The position numbers were made by a program, and so were the translations under genes. From Theodoxus fluviatilis (Eukaryota; Mollusca; Gastropoda; Cycloneritida; Neritidae), in NCBI GenBank assembly GCA_034096865.1, contig JAWQFJ010008073.1, positions 1 through 12,341 of the forward strand: a stretch of 12,341 nt of DNA, given 5' to 3'. The notes below the pieces were generated by a model. The model made no database searches and was not told where the DNA came from. It saw only the letters and a program-made list of their open reading frames with translations. Positions 1 through 8,142 of this stretch are shown piece after piece; positions within the stretch are counted from its first letter, which is position 1, and every line of letters starts with the position of its first letter.

Positions 1-191
1 TCAAAGTGTCGACTGCCGATCTTGGCCATGTCTGGTTTGAATGCTCCGTCCACTCGATCAATTTTAGCAATGATTGCTGATCTCTATTTGTCTTTCGCTT
101 CACTGACACCTTTTCTTGGAATTCCAACGAAAGAAAGTCCCCTGCATGCCACTGATGATACCTTACAATCAACAACACAACACTTGGCTCC
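1..191 (-). pseudogene. THAP zinc-finger domain remnant, truncated by window edge
   Basis: Read on the minus strand, the frame opens with GAKCCVVDC and runs to KIGSRHF at the window edge. Cysteine codons at 182-180 and 167-165 give the C-x4-C of a THAP domain, a DNA-binding C2CH zinc finger found in animal transcription regulators and P-element-type transposases. The motif SFVGIP fits the family's SFxxFP strand, and FKPDMAKIGSRHF fits the end of the finger (usually xICSxHF). Two lesions are visible. A TAG at 86-84 falls where the family has its invariant tryptophan, as a one-base change from TGG would produce. The third zinc ligand is Gly (GGC) instead of Cys (TGC). No in-frame Met lies just upstream; an ATG at 193-191 is one base out of frame, so a third lesion at the start is possible. 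The AVPTIF end of the domain, if present, lies outside the window. The domain call is fairly firm and the pseudogene call follows from the stop. Confidence 0.72.
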
Positions 192-397
192 ATCTGAAGT
201 ACTGTTCGCCCTCCTTGATATTGGTTTAGGAACCACGGCAGCTCTTGTATCACCGTGTCACTCATTTCGCAACACACTGTGGTTGACTCTGGAAGTAACT
301 AGGCGTTTCAGAAATGGCTGACAACAAAACTAAACACAGAGTTACCAACTAGACTCATTGTCCCACCGACTTATGCAGAGAAAAAATTCAGATGGCT

Positions 398-810
398 AAA
401 ACTAAGACACACAAATCGTGATTTTTGCCAGGTGTTTACACTAACAAAGGCATCGTGCCATGGACATATTTAATTGTTGTACTCGGAACATCGGCGTACA
501 CGTTGAAAGAGTTAAAGAATTATAGATCTTTGGAACTCTATCGATTCTTCGTAGCAGGATTCGTGGGAGATGTCTGCTGATTCTCGCCGGGTGTTTGTCT
601 CGAAAACTAAGACACACAAATCGTGATTTTTGCCAGGTGTTTACACTAACAAAGGCATCGTGCCATGGACATATTTAATTGTTGTACTCGGAACATCGGC
701 GTACACGTTGAAAGAGTTAAAGAATTATAGATCTTTGGAACTCTATCGATTCTTCGTAGCAGGATTCGTGGGAGATGTCTGCTGATTCTCGCCGGGTGTT
801 TGTCTCGAAA
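398..810. repeat. Perfect 205-bp tandem duplication
   Basis: Bases 398-602 recur at 603-807, and the match continues to 810. I found no mismatch reading the two copies side by side. The repeat carries the C-terminal half of the adjacent minus-strand THAP remnant but not its N-terminal half, so it arose after that fragment was in place. Full identity means either a very recent duplication or an assembly artefact. Confidence 0.95.
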
Positions 811-993
811 GGTTAGATCTATTCTGTAAATCTTCTTTTTCCATCCTCTTCGTCTAGCTTCGGTGACCCTGTGCACAATCGGACCTTGATTGATTTTCTC
901 TGATGGTATAAAGGAGTAGGAGCGTTTGGCTCCTCTTAATTTGTCTTTTTGTTGGTTGTTAAAACAATTTTTCACGCAGCAAGAAGTCGGCAT
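676..993 (-). pseudogene. THAP zinc-finger domain remnant with frame disruption
   Basis: The minus-strand ATG at 993-991 has a purine at -3 (CAACCATGC). The protein begins MPTSCCVKNC, with Cys5 and Cys10 spaced as in THAP1. Next come SYSFIP (the family's SFxxFP strand), then EARRRGWKKKIYRIDLT, with Trp51 and a basic helix as in the THAP subfamily that has RRRxW before the R.DLT turn. The zinc site then fails: ARISRHL at residues 68-74 keeps the histidine but lacks the cysteine codon of xICSxHF. The plausible continuation, HESCYEESIEFQRS, is in another frame starting near 770. A further frame near 700-676 gives ADVPSTTI, which could be the degraded AVPTIF end, though this is weak. Read straight through, the frame stops at 646-648. 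The N-terminal half is confidently THAP; the later frame assignments are inference. It lies on the same strand as the remnant at 1-191 but differs in sequence, so the two are not recent copies of each other. Confidence 0.7.
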
Positions 994-2444
994 GGTTGCG
1001 CGTCTCCCGTAGCACAGCTTAGCAGACAGCGCTCGCCTCCTACCAACATGGCTGAAAGCACGTGGCTTCTACAAATAACTCCTGAAGTGACGACAACGCG
1101 TCTCCATAAGCTTCTCAGCCTTTGAAATTCGCTCCCAAACAACGAAACTCTAATGCTGTTTTCTTCATCCTTCATCGCCAGGATAATCCAATATGGCAAT
1201 AACGGAGGCACTGGAACTAGTTCTGCCAAGATTAAAGACAGCGTGCCAGGGCAATCTCCCGAGTGGTTCGAAGCGCCGGAAGACCCAGGCGCGAAATACG
1301 CAGGAAACTGCACCACACAATGTCCCCCCCCACTCGACGCGCCGGTGAGCTCCTAATTGGATCCCCCAGGTAATCTCCTCCCCTGGCGTGCGACCCGCTT
1401 CACCGCAGGGGGCGCATTCAGCGGCAGCGGCGCTATGATTACAAAATGCAATATTTGATTTCAGTTCCACGTACCCTGAATCCTGCATTATTTTGTTTAC
1501 AAAGGAGAAAAATTAATTCCCGGTCCGCCTTCTCTAATCCGGTAAATTAATTCTATTTGACACCGCTGGTGACAATGGGTTGTCTGGGCGGGAAGCTGGC
1601 TGTCGCAGGACACGGGCTGAGCGTGCGGCACGGGCAGTTTGCACGTATGAATGTAGGCTTGTGTCCCTGCTTGTTGACCGGGCAGTGACTTTCATCAAAC
1701 ATGCGATAGTCATGTAGTCAGGATGACGCCTCGACCTTTTCCCCCGATCGCCTCTGTGCTGTCGCCGGTGATCTTTCAGACGGAAACCCCCTACAAACTG
1801 TACTGTCTGCCTTTTTGTCCTGGTGCGCCTGGGAGAAGTGACAAAACTTTCCGCTCCGTTGGCAAAAGCAGTGAAGTCAACCTCCAGACGCAACACCCGT
1901 GCAAGGCAAACAAAGCCAGGACTCCAACACAGCCAGGGAGGGAAACTCAAAGCGCCAGACGTGTTTTGAGACGAGGCAAGACAGGAGAGTTTGTGCCCAG
2001 GGTGACTGCCTCCTCCAAAAGCCCCAACAGGACGGTGCTGGGGACAAAGAGCTCAACCCCGACAGGTCCTACAAATTCAGCTCTTCGTTTAGGTCGGTGC
2101 CGACTTGTCGCGGCTCTGCCGGCTTGATATCCATACATATTGACTGGGGCAGGTTGTCGATGCTACGGGGATCTGCGGAGGCGATCAGTATGCATGGAGC
2201 GGCCAGGTAGTGGTCCACAAGACGTGGGAAACATGGCCAAGTCAGCGCCCCAGCCCAAAAAGTCTTGGCGTCACTCAGGGTGGTCCTGACCAGAAGACAA
2301 GTTTGTCGGGAAAAGGATTTCTACGCAGGATCTCATCGTGTCTGAGTCGCCTCACTAGAGTCGCTCTGATCAGATCCCTGTTCGTGGTATCTTCCTCGTG
2401 TCACCGTTAGGTGGAGCTGATTGACGGGGTGATCTAGAAGTTCG
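994..2444. other. Gene-poor, relatively GC-rich stretch
   Basis: About 1.4 kb, richer in G+C and CpG than the DNA to its right. Several frames of 60-140 codons overlap on both strands (for example 1534-1950 minus and 1723-2127 plus). None shows a domain, signal peptide or family motif, and open frames of this length are expected by chance at this composition. The only gene-like signal is the candidate exon at 1182-1344. No RNA gene or repeat was recognised. Confidence 0.5.
1182..1344 (+). CDS. Weak candidate internal exon, function unknown
   Basis: A pyrimidine-rich run ending in CAG (1179-1181) looks like a 3' splice site, and CCG|GTGAGC at 1344/1345 looks like a 5' splice site. The 163 bases between stay open in the frame that reads IIQYGNNGG near its start, WFEAPEDPGAKYAGNCTTQC in the middle and PPPLDAP at the end. 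The composition is protein-like and includes two cysteines, but I recognise no family and see no partner exon. Splice-like sites at this spacing are common by chance. RNA data would be needed to take this further. Confidence 0.15.
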
Positions 2445-2505
2445 TGGACTGACTGAAATACAATAGTTTAATAATCACGTGAGTCAGTCAGTCCAGCCTT
2501 TTTTT
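2445..2505. repeat. 12-bp perfect inverted repeat with 27-nt loop, then T-run
   Basis: TGGACTGACTGA at 2445-2456 is perfectly complementary in reverse to 2484-2495. The loop holds a palindromic E-box, CACGTG, at 2476-2481. Seven T residues follow at 2499-2505. The structure lies at the switch from GC-richer to AT-rich DNA. It could form an RNA or cruciform hairpin. Hairpin plus T-run resembles a terminator, but no transcript is known to end here. Confidence 0.6.
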
Positions 2506-3058
2506 GCACCCTCGATCAGACAGCAAGTATATGAGTTTTAACGGTCAATATTTGTCAGATACTAAAATAAACCACTTTGAAGGTGCCGACAATTCTAAAG
2601 GCGCTCTTTTCTAGCATGATGTGTCAGTTTCAGGAGGCTATTTCAACCGATGCAATAATTTCTTGGTATGAATGTCAAAGTAATGAGTTTGTTGACGTTG
2701 ACTTTGCTCTAGTGAACCTTCCACAAACGCTCTTAAATCTGACATGAATATCCACACTGATTACATCAGTCAATAAGTCGGGGAAAAAGATCAATCTAAC
2801 AAATATTGTGATGCAATATAAATTGAAATTCATTATTGAATGTCCAGACCTATACACAAATTAATGTGAATAGTGTTCAATTTTTTAATCACCGGAAACG
2901 CATAATATTCCTTGAGGTAAATGACTAAATGCATAAACCTGTATCTGCTGAGGTTGCTTTTCATGGCAAATAAAACATGTGCTTGAATTCTTGTTTTTAG
3001 TGTATGGAAGAATGAATGAAGATATAGTGGACATAATTTTGATGTGTAAATTTATGTT

Positions 3059-3226
3059 TATATAAAGCTGCTGTTACAAAAATCACTGCATCGGCCTGAA
3101 ATCATGGCTGCCGAAAAAGACACTTGCTTGTCGGCTGTGCTGAGAACTGCTGCAGGCAAAATCTGCTCAATAAAATACAAATGGAATCGGATCATTGTGT
3201 ACACAATATATTATTGTACAAATTGA
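3059..3226 (+). other. TATA box followed by 40-codon small open frame (speculative)
   Basis: TATATAAA at 3059-3066 lies 45 bases before an ATG (3104) in a strong context (AATCATGG). The frame begins MAAEKDTCLSAVLRTAAGK and ends at a TGA at 3224-3226. The spacing would suit a very short 5' leader. Against it, AATAAA at 3169-3174 lies inside the frame, the second half is low in coding character, and I recognise no family. It may be a small peptide gene, a first exon, or chance. Confidence 0.12.
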
Positions 3227-3680
3227 TAGCAACCATTTAGAATTAGCTTTCTGAATCTCACGTGAAACTCTTAGAAAGTCCTCGGTGTCGAAAGCCAATC
3301 GCGATCTTTGTTTTCGGATTTCTCTGTCGACTGTCTACACTGAGAGTTAAAAAGGGTTATTTTCGGTTAAATGCAAAATCTGGATCAGAGCAATACATTG
3401 TTGTAAATTGTAACTTGTTGCGATTGTTTGTTAATGTTATGGTTAATGAATTGGACTTTCGAAAATTGTTGTAATATTTGACGTTTGACACTTTTTGCAA
3501 TAATGACATCCTGCCCTTTTTCAAATTCAAGCGCTAATTTCTCAAAAACTATACGCTTCATTATCTTCTCCTATTGCACACATTTTCATAACATTTAATA
3601 GTATCTAATACACCAAATTTAGAACTTTCACTTACACTTTGTTTATTACCCCAATTGTCCTTACTTAGTTGCACACGTTT

Positions 3681-3798
3681 ATGCATTTCGTCAAATGCAT
3701 TCACGCAAAAAACGCGAAACGCAATAGCACAAAATTAGCATGCGTCTCTGCCTGTTACATAATGAAACATTATTAAAAGTCTGTGCATTAAAATGCAC
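3681..3798. repeat. Two short TGCATT/AATGCA palindromes
   Basis: ATGCATTT (3681-3688) and AAATGCAT (3693-3700) form a perfect 8-bp hairpin with a 4-base loop. GTGCATT (3783-3789) and AATGCAC (3792-3798) form a second, 7-bp hairpin with a 2-base loop. Both share the TGCATT core and lie just left of the MITE at 3835. They may be chance structures in AT-rich DNA or sites for a homeodomain/POU-like dimer. Confidence 0.4.
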
Positions 3799-3834
3799 GA
3801 AGTTAACTGAAAAGTCTCGGTACAAACAACTTTA

Positions 3835-4204
3835 GTGTCACATCCTAGACCATAGAGTATCCTAAAACGTAAAGCTTGACCCACTTGCATATTATTAACA
3901 TGACGTGTTCACCCGCCAAATCTTGTGATTGGACAATGCCACACAGAGATGACTTTGCTCCGCCTACTCTTGTTATCTTAACTGTGAATAGCCAGTTGTA
4001 ACGGTGAGCGTTTTATGAAATCTCGACCCAAAGATTGTTGTTTTTGCTTCGTGTGATTACACAAACATTTCTAGAGGAAAGTACCGTTTGATTGGGTAAT
4101 AAGGTGAAAAAACCCCGATGAAAACCCATATTTCGGCATGTTAATAATATGCAAGAAGGTCACGCTCTACGTTATAGGATACTCTATGGTCTAGGATATG
4201 ACAG
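3835..4204. mobile_element. MITE copy 1 with ~70-bp terminal inverted repeats
   Basis: The left arm (3835-3904, beginning GTGTCACATCCTAGACC) pairs with the reverse complement of the right arm (4135-4204) over about 70 bp with few mismatches. The element is about 370 bp and has no coding capacity, as expected of a non-autonomous miniature inverted-repeat element moved by a transposase encoded elsewhere. The left flank has TA at 3833-3834. The right flank has lost a matching TA and the last base differs, so this end is slightly eroded. The core (CCGCCAAATCTTGTGATTGG onward) matches the element at 8143-8509 in reverse orientation. The TA target suggests Tc1/mariner-type or another TA-targeting superfamily; I cannot name the family. 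Confidence 0.88.
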
Positions 4205-4720
4205 GCGGGAACGTAGGCGCACAGTGGCGGGTTGCAAAACTGACTCTCTTCCTATTCCACAGCTGCCTTTGTATTGAAAATCCAGTGTTTATGAAATACA
4301 ACAATGACACATTTTACTGACTATCTGGACTATAATTTTCAGCTACAAATGGTCGGTTGATTTTTTTTCCGTTGCTCCAAAAATCTTCTGTTGAAACACT
4401 ATAGTGTCACCGTCAAGCCTGTCTTCTTATCAACGAAAACGTGTATAGTTTTCTTGTCTAGACTGAAACAGACTTCTGACTAATGTTGTGGCGAAGTTTC
4501 CAAACACTTTGACGTCATTTTCTCCAACTGTCGATTCGGAAGGATAGTGTCTTGAACAGTCTGCATGTCACCAACTAATTGTCCGATATCATGGCAGTTT
4601 TCATTACTATAAAGGTCAACGCACTGTCACAATTAGTTTACTTAAAATCGACAAAACTGGAGAGAAAACTTTCAGTGTGGTGACATATTTCATATCATAC
4701 AGGCGAAATGGTTTCAATAG

Positions 4721-4861
4721 ATTATGCTATGCTAGCAAAAGCAACCACTGAAATGGATTGTAGTGAAGACGCATGATGTAACTGATCATAAACAAGCTAA
4801 TGCTAGTCATCATTATCATTATAGTCCGTATCAGTGACGGCCTTCGCTAGCATACCATAGT
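4721..4861. repeat. Imperfect inverted repeat, possible degenerate foldback element
   Basis: Bases 4721-4756 and the reverse complement of 4826-4861 agree at 27 of 36 positions by my count, including the uninterrupted TATGCTAGC. The spacer is 69 bp. No target duplication is visible. This may be the remains of a small inverted-repeat element or a chance structure. Confidence 0.4.
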
Positions 4862-5029
4862 CCTACAGAACCCAACCGGGTGAAATTGATTATGTGGTTT
4901 AAAACAAATGTATTTCCGATAACGTATTTGACGAGAAAAGTCGATGCTTGATTTTGTCAGAGGTTTACTTCTGGCTAAATTTGACCGTGACGTAAATGAA
5001 AGGATGACCGTGACTGAATCCTGTGCGAA

Positions 5030-5285
5030 GCCGAGCGCTGATTGGTTGTCTAAAATAGCTGCGCGCCACTCGGCTATATGATACCAAAGACGTCTTTAAT
5101 GATACACTCACATAACTCATTTGTGCGCACTTTTTGTTTTCCCGCGTTCTTTTATGCTGATTGGCTGTTGAGAAATTCAGCGCTGCGGAATTTTTGAACG
5201 CAACAGTTCTTTACTCCCACAGTTTGCAAGAGAAAAGGTTATTCTAAAGAATATGTCTCAATCTGATGTATAAATAAGGTCCGTA
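5030..5285. promoter_or_regulatory. Clustered inverted CCAAT boxes and TATA-like motif
   Basis: GCTGATTGG occurs near 5037 and again near 5157, each an inverted CCAAT box, followed by the TATA-like TATAAATAAGG near 5269. CCAATCA also occurs near 5331. Clustered CCAAT boxes with a TATA element are typical of animal promoters such as those of histone genes, but no open frame follows on either strand. The call is weak and may reflect a decayed promoter or chance. Confidence 0.2.
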
Positions 5286-6307
5286 TCTAAACGCAACCTG
5301 CAAGGATACGGTGGGCTCTACGTGTATGCAACCAATCAACAACAAAAAACGTGCAAAAATGAGTAATGTCTCGCGATCAATCAGCGCCAGGCTTTGCAAG
5401 GGATTTAGATGCATGTAACAGAACATGATATCGCTAAGTCAGTGGTGACTTGCCGTGTCGCGGAAAAAAGGGCAACATTTTAGGAGAGGTGATGCCTCCG
5501 GCCTTCATACATTCAATCGTCATGTGCTACAAAAACTTCATTGAACAGAACCTAAAATATGGTGCTCAACAACAAAAAGTCCACAATTATCTTAACAAGC
5601 ATATTTTTCTCCATGACTGAAACCGAAAGATCACCATATGCTTCAGCACGTGGACAGCCATCTTAGAGAGGACAAAACGGCGTGCGCAAACTGGCGTCTT
5701 CAATAAAACATCTCGGCATCTCTCGCCGGAGACGGGAAGTGAGACACAGCGACTGCGTGCGCGAGAACAACAGATTGGACGCGGGTCGCCTCTCCACACA
5801 CTCATCCATCATTGATGGCGTTTCACTGGTGGCAAGGCTCTTCACGGGGGCGTGTGGGCACTGGACTTAGCATGGACGCACAAAGGGACTGGCCGGCTAG
5901 GGAGAAGACCTTCTGTCCACACTTTCATTACAGGCCCGGGTCTCTGCTGGCGTGGATGACTTGCACCGTGGATGGCCAGAGACCCACGAGGCCCTAATGT
6001 CGTCCGATTCGGTCCCTAGGGTGCAGTCTGCTGTCCTCCACCCCATCCAGACCCCTTCCCTCACCGACTCTCCCTTCTAACCCCGATCACAGGAAGTGTG
6101 GTCAGCGTTTGGCTTGACCTGCGATGACCGGTCAACAAGACCACAGAGAGAGATCTGTATGAATTAAACATTCGAACGAATGTTGTTTACTGACCCGTTA
6201 TTATTTGAAAATGTCATTGTAAGTCCATTCACAAGTTAAAGTGATAAACACAAAAGAGTGCCGTGTGTGTTGAATGCGTCAATGAAACTTTTGTCTAAAT
6301 AATCATT

Positions 6308-6360
6308 GGCTGGGGGTTGTGGCGTGCCCCCTGTAATCCAGCTACTTGGAGGCTTGAGGT
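6308..6360 (+). pseudogene. 7SL (SRP) RNA 5'-end fragment
   Basis: The segment begins GGCTGGGGGTTGTGGCGTGC and continues CTGTAATCCAGCTACTTGG, then AGGCTTGAGG. This follows the Alu domain of animal 7SL RNA from its 5' end: a GTGGCGYG..CCTGTA box, then TCC(C)AGCTACT.GG.AGGCTGAGG, with a few one-base indels relative to the human form recalled from general knowledge. 7SL RNA is the scaffold of the signal recognition particle; the Alu domain binds SRP9/14 and pauses translation. Similarity fades after about 53 bases at TATCGG, so only the 5' fifth or less is present. It cannot be a working gene. It could be a truncated retropseudogene or the head of a 7SL-derived element. No poly(A) run follows. 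Confidence 0.62.
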
Positions 6361-6430
6361 ATCGGTAGATAAACAAATGTTAGTATGATAGTCACACTGA
6401 TTCAGAGGGATGAGTGGAAGGAAGGACAGA

Positions 6431-6553
6431 AGGATGGATGGATGGATGGATGGATGGATGGATGGATGGATGGATGGATGGATGGATGGATGGATGGATG
6501 GATGGATGGATGGATGGAAGGACGGATGGAAGGATGGATGGATGGATGGATGG

Positions 6554-6589
<36 letters not shown>

Positions 6590-6625
6590 ATGGATGGATG
6601 GATGGATGGATGGATGGATGGATGG

Positions 6626-6661
<36 letters not shown>

Positions 6662-6675
6662 ATGGATGGATGGAG
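6431..6675. repeat. (GGAT)n microsatellite, ~245 bp
   Basis: A tetranucleotide array with a few GGAC and GGAAGGAT interruptions. It is open in several frames (repeated MDGW on plus, SIHP on minus) only because a 4-base unit without stops stays open; these are not genes. Its right edge abuts the dispersed element at 6676, so on the minus strand it is that element's (CATC)n tail. Confidence 0.97.
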
Positions 6676-6890
6676 TGATTTTACGGCCTATCAGCCTTTG
6701 TATGATATATAAGGTCATTGGCCACGAACATCACTTGAAGAGGTTAGAGTGCGAGCAAGTCGTCTCCAGTTCCTAGTTATTTACCTTAAACAAATTGCGT
6801 AGGGAGACGCGAGTGGTAAATTCTTACCCCCAAATCCCAGGGGGTACTGAGTCAGAAGACAGATTTCCCCATAGATGGCCCACGATCTAC
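6676..6890 (-). mobile_element. Dispersed retroelement (SINE or LINE 3' end), copy 1
   Basis: This segment aligns with 10810-11050. Shared blocks are GGCCTATCAGCCTTTGTA, then the GGCCA.TG.CCACGAA.ATCACT block, GGTTAGAGT.AGCGCAAG-like bases, and the ACAAAT(T/C)GCGT.GGGAG block. In both copies the left edge is a microsatellite, here (GGAT)n. Read on the minus strand, the element ends in a short tandem tail, as do the 3' ends of several LINE clades and the SINEs that use their machinery. The 5' limit is unclear; alignment becomes doubtful beyond about 6890. No tRNA-type A/B boxes were recognised, so SINE versus truncated LINE 3' end is undecided. Confidence 0.7.
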
Positions 6891-7540
6891 AGTTTGAAAG
6901 AGAAAACATTGTAGACGGCTGGGCTAGAAATAACAGCGAGAAAAGAATGAAAAAGAAATGGGGAGTCGAAGAGTAAGAGAAGCCAAAATTGTCTTAGATC
7001 GTTGGTTACCATACAGTTGTCCATAGCTCCACATCATCCGTATTCTTTGACCAAAACCCTTGTCCTGCTCCTGCCACATGGAAATGATACTCTTTGTAAT
7101 AGTCTAACACTATGCGTGGATTGGATTGGTTAGAGGAACACTCAGCAAGATTTGTATAGAAAAACCTGCAAAGAGATTGCGAGAAAGAAAATCCAATCAG
7201 TCACCGTGTTCTTATAAATAAATAGGTATTCTGATTAGTTCATATATGTCTAATGATCTTTATCTTGTAGTGCACATTGACAAGTCGATCAAAAGTGTAT
7301 CGTGGTCGGAGCATTGTTACAAGACTTAGCCCTCATTGCAGTAAGTGGCAATAATCATTTCGTGCGTCTCCATATCAGTTGGGAGGTCTGAAGCCGCTCT
7401 TCTACCGGAACGTAATGAGCGTGTGGTGAAGGTGCTGGAATATGCCAGAATGTCGTGGTGGTTTCCAGCTTCGACAAACTACCTCGGAGGGTCTGTTGCC
7501 TAGTTACGTGACTTACTCAGGGTGAATTCGTCTGTCGAAA
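6891..7540. other. Non-coding stretch without recognised features
   Basis: About 650 bp with no long open frame, repeat array or RNA gene that I can identify. Confidence 0.5.
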
Positions 7541-7906
7541 TGTCACGTTACATCGTTCGAGGTACTTCGAGGACAATCGAGTGCATTCTCGTTGTTCTTG
7601 AAGGTTCTATAAGCCTGTAAAGAGTATATTAAGCGCCATTGCGAGTGTGTGAGAGAGAGCGCGTAGAGGAGACAAGTGAAAGTACGACAGAAGACGAGAG
7701 AGAGCGCCGATAACTGGGATATTACCCTCACGGGATCGAGCCCCACCAGTGGAGTGCGTTCATGATAATGCTGTATACTTATTTTGTCGCTGTGAATAGA
7801 CCAGTGCATGAGTAAAGCATTTTAGAAATCGACCACCAAACTTTGTGAACTTCGACTTCCGGTGCAAGCTAGAACCCCGTAGCTATGGGACTTTGCAAAG
7901 GAGACA
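7541..7906 (+). mobile_element. Candidate retrotransposon LTR (366 bp)
   Basis: The segment starts TGTCAC and ends GAGACA, giving TGT...ACA ends and a 4-bp terminal inverted repeat (TGTC/GACA). It is laid out like U3-R-U5: a heat-shock element and TATA box at 7595-7632, a purine-rich likely 5' leader at 7645-7715, a poly(A)-like AGTAAA at 7811-7816, and a T/G-containing segment after it. Two bases beyond the end, TGGCAAC (7909) resembles the TGG start of a tRNA primer-binding site. No gag or pol frame follows and no second LTR is in the window, so it would be a 5' LTR with a lost body or a misread host promoter. Target-site duplication cannot be tested here. Confidence 0.38.
7595..7632 (+). 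promoter_or_regulatory. Heat-shock element plus TATA box
   Basis: TTCttGAAggTTC at 7595-7607 is three perfect alternating units of the HSF binding site. A further TTC lies upstream at 7586. TATATTAA at 7625-7632 is a TATA box 18 bases on, and a second TATAAG-type motif at 7609-7613 overlaps the end of the heat-shock element. Initiation would be near 7655-7660, in the GAGTGTGTGAGAGAG tract. HSF and TFIID binding are inferred from consensus only. Confidence 0.5.
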
Positions 7907-8142
7907 AGTGGCAACAATCATGCCGCCATACTGCTATCGTGTTGGAAGGTTTACAAATTAAATAATTCGAAAACGCTAGAACAACGAAATCAAAGCGTTC
8001 CAAAAGTGACCGATTAGATGTGCACAGAAGAGTTAAAAGTTAATGGAAATGTTACTTTTTCAGGAGCTTAGTGGGAAAAAATTCCCTGGCGAAATACCTT
8101 ATCTGACAAGCAATGCGTGAACTATTGAGACAAAAGGTGCTA
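7907..8142. other. Non-coding spacer between LTR candidate and MITE
   Basis: AT-rich bases with no open frame of note. The bases after 7909 are the primer-site-like start described for the LTR candidate; no retroviral-type coding sequence follows. Confidence 0.4.

Larger units (their letters stand above)
2506..3834. other. AT-rich non-coding stretch
   Basis: About 1.3 kb of AT-rich DNA with frequent stops in all frames. It contains the weak small frame at 3104-3226 and two short hairpins near 3681-3798. A 70-codon plus-strand frame at 3262-3474 shows no recognisable motif. Nothing else was identified. Confidence 0.6.
4205..6307. other. Long gene-free stretch
   Basis: About 2.1 kb without a convincing gene. 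The first half is AT-rich; 5640-6100 is GC-richer with short overlapping frames on both strands (60-72 codons) that show no motif. Items noted separately are an imperfect inverted repeat at 4721-4861 and a CCAAT/TATA-bearing segment at 5030-5285. A minus-strand AAGATGGC near 5660 resembles a YY1-type initiator start but has no supporting frame. Confidence 0.5.

Noticed and set aside
22..321. 99-codon plus-strand frame at the window start
   Set aside because: It is antisense to the THAP remnant, whose motifs are on the minus strand.
1534..1950. 138-codon minus-strand frame
   Set aside because: Arg/Ser/Pro-rich composition typical of chance frames in GC-richer DNA, overlapped by an equally long plus-strand frame, and no motif.
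6385..6776. Long open frames on both strands (MDGW and SIHP repeats)
   Set aside because: Produced by the stop-free 4-base microsatellite; they exist in several frames at once.
7725..7750. GGGATCGAGCCCC resembling a tRNA B-box
   Set aside because: No matching A-box at the right distance and no cloverleaf; it falls inside the LTR candidate.
7907..8142. gag/pol sequence after the LTR candidate
   Set aside because: No open frame or retroviral motif is present.
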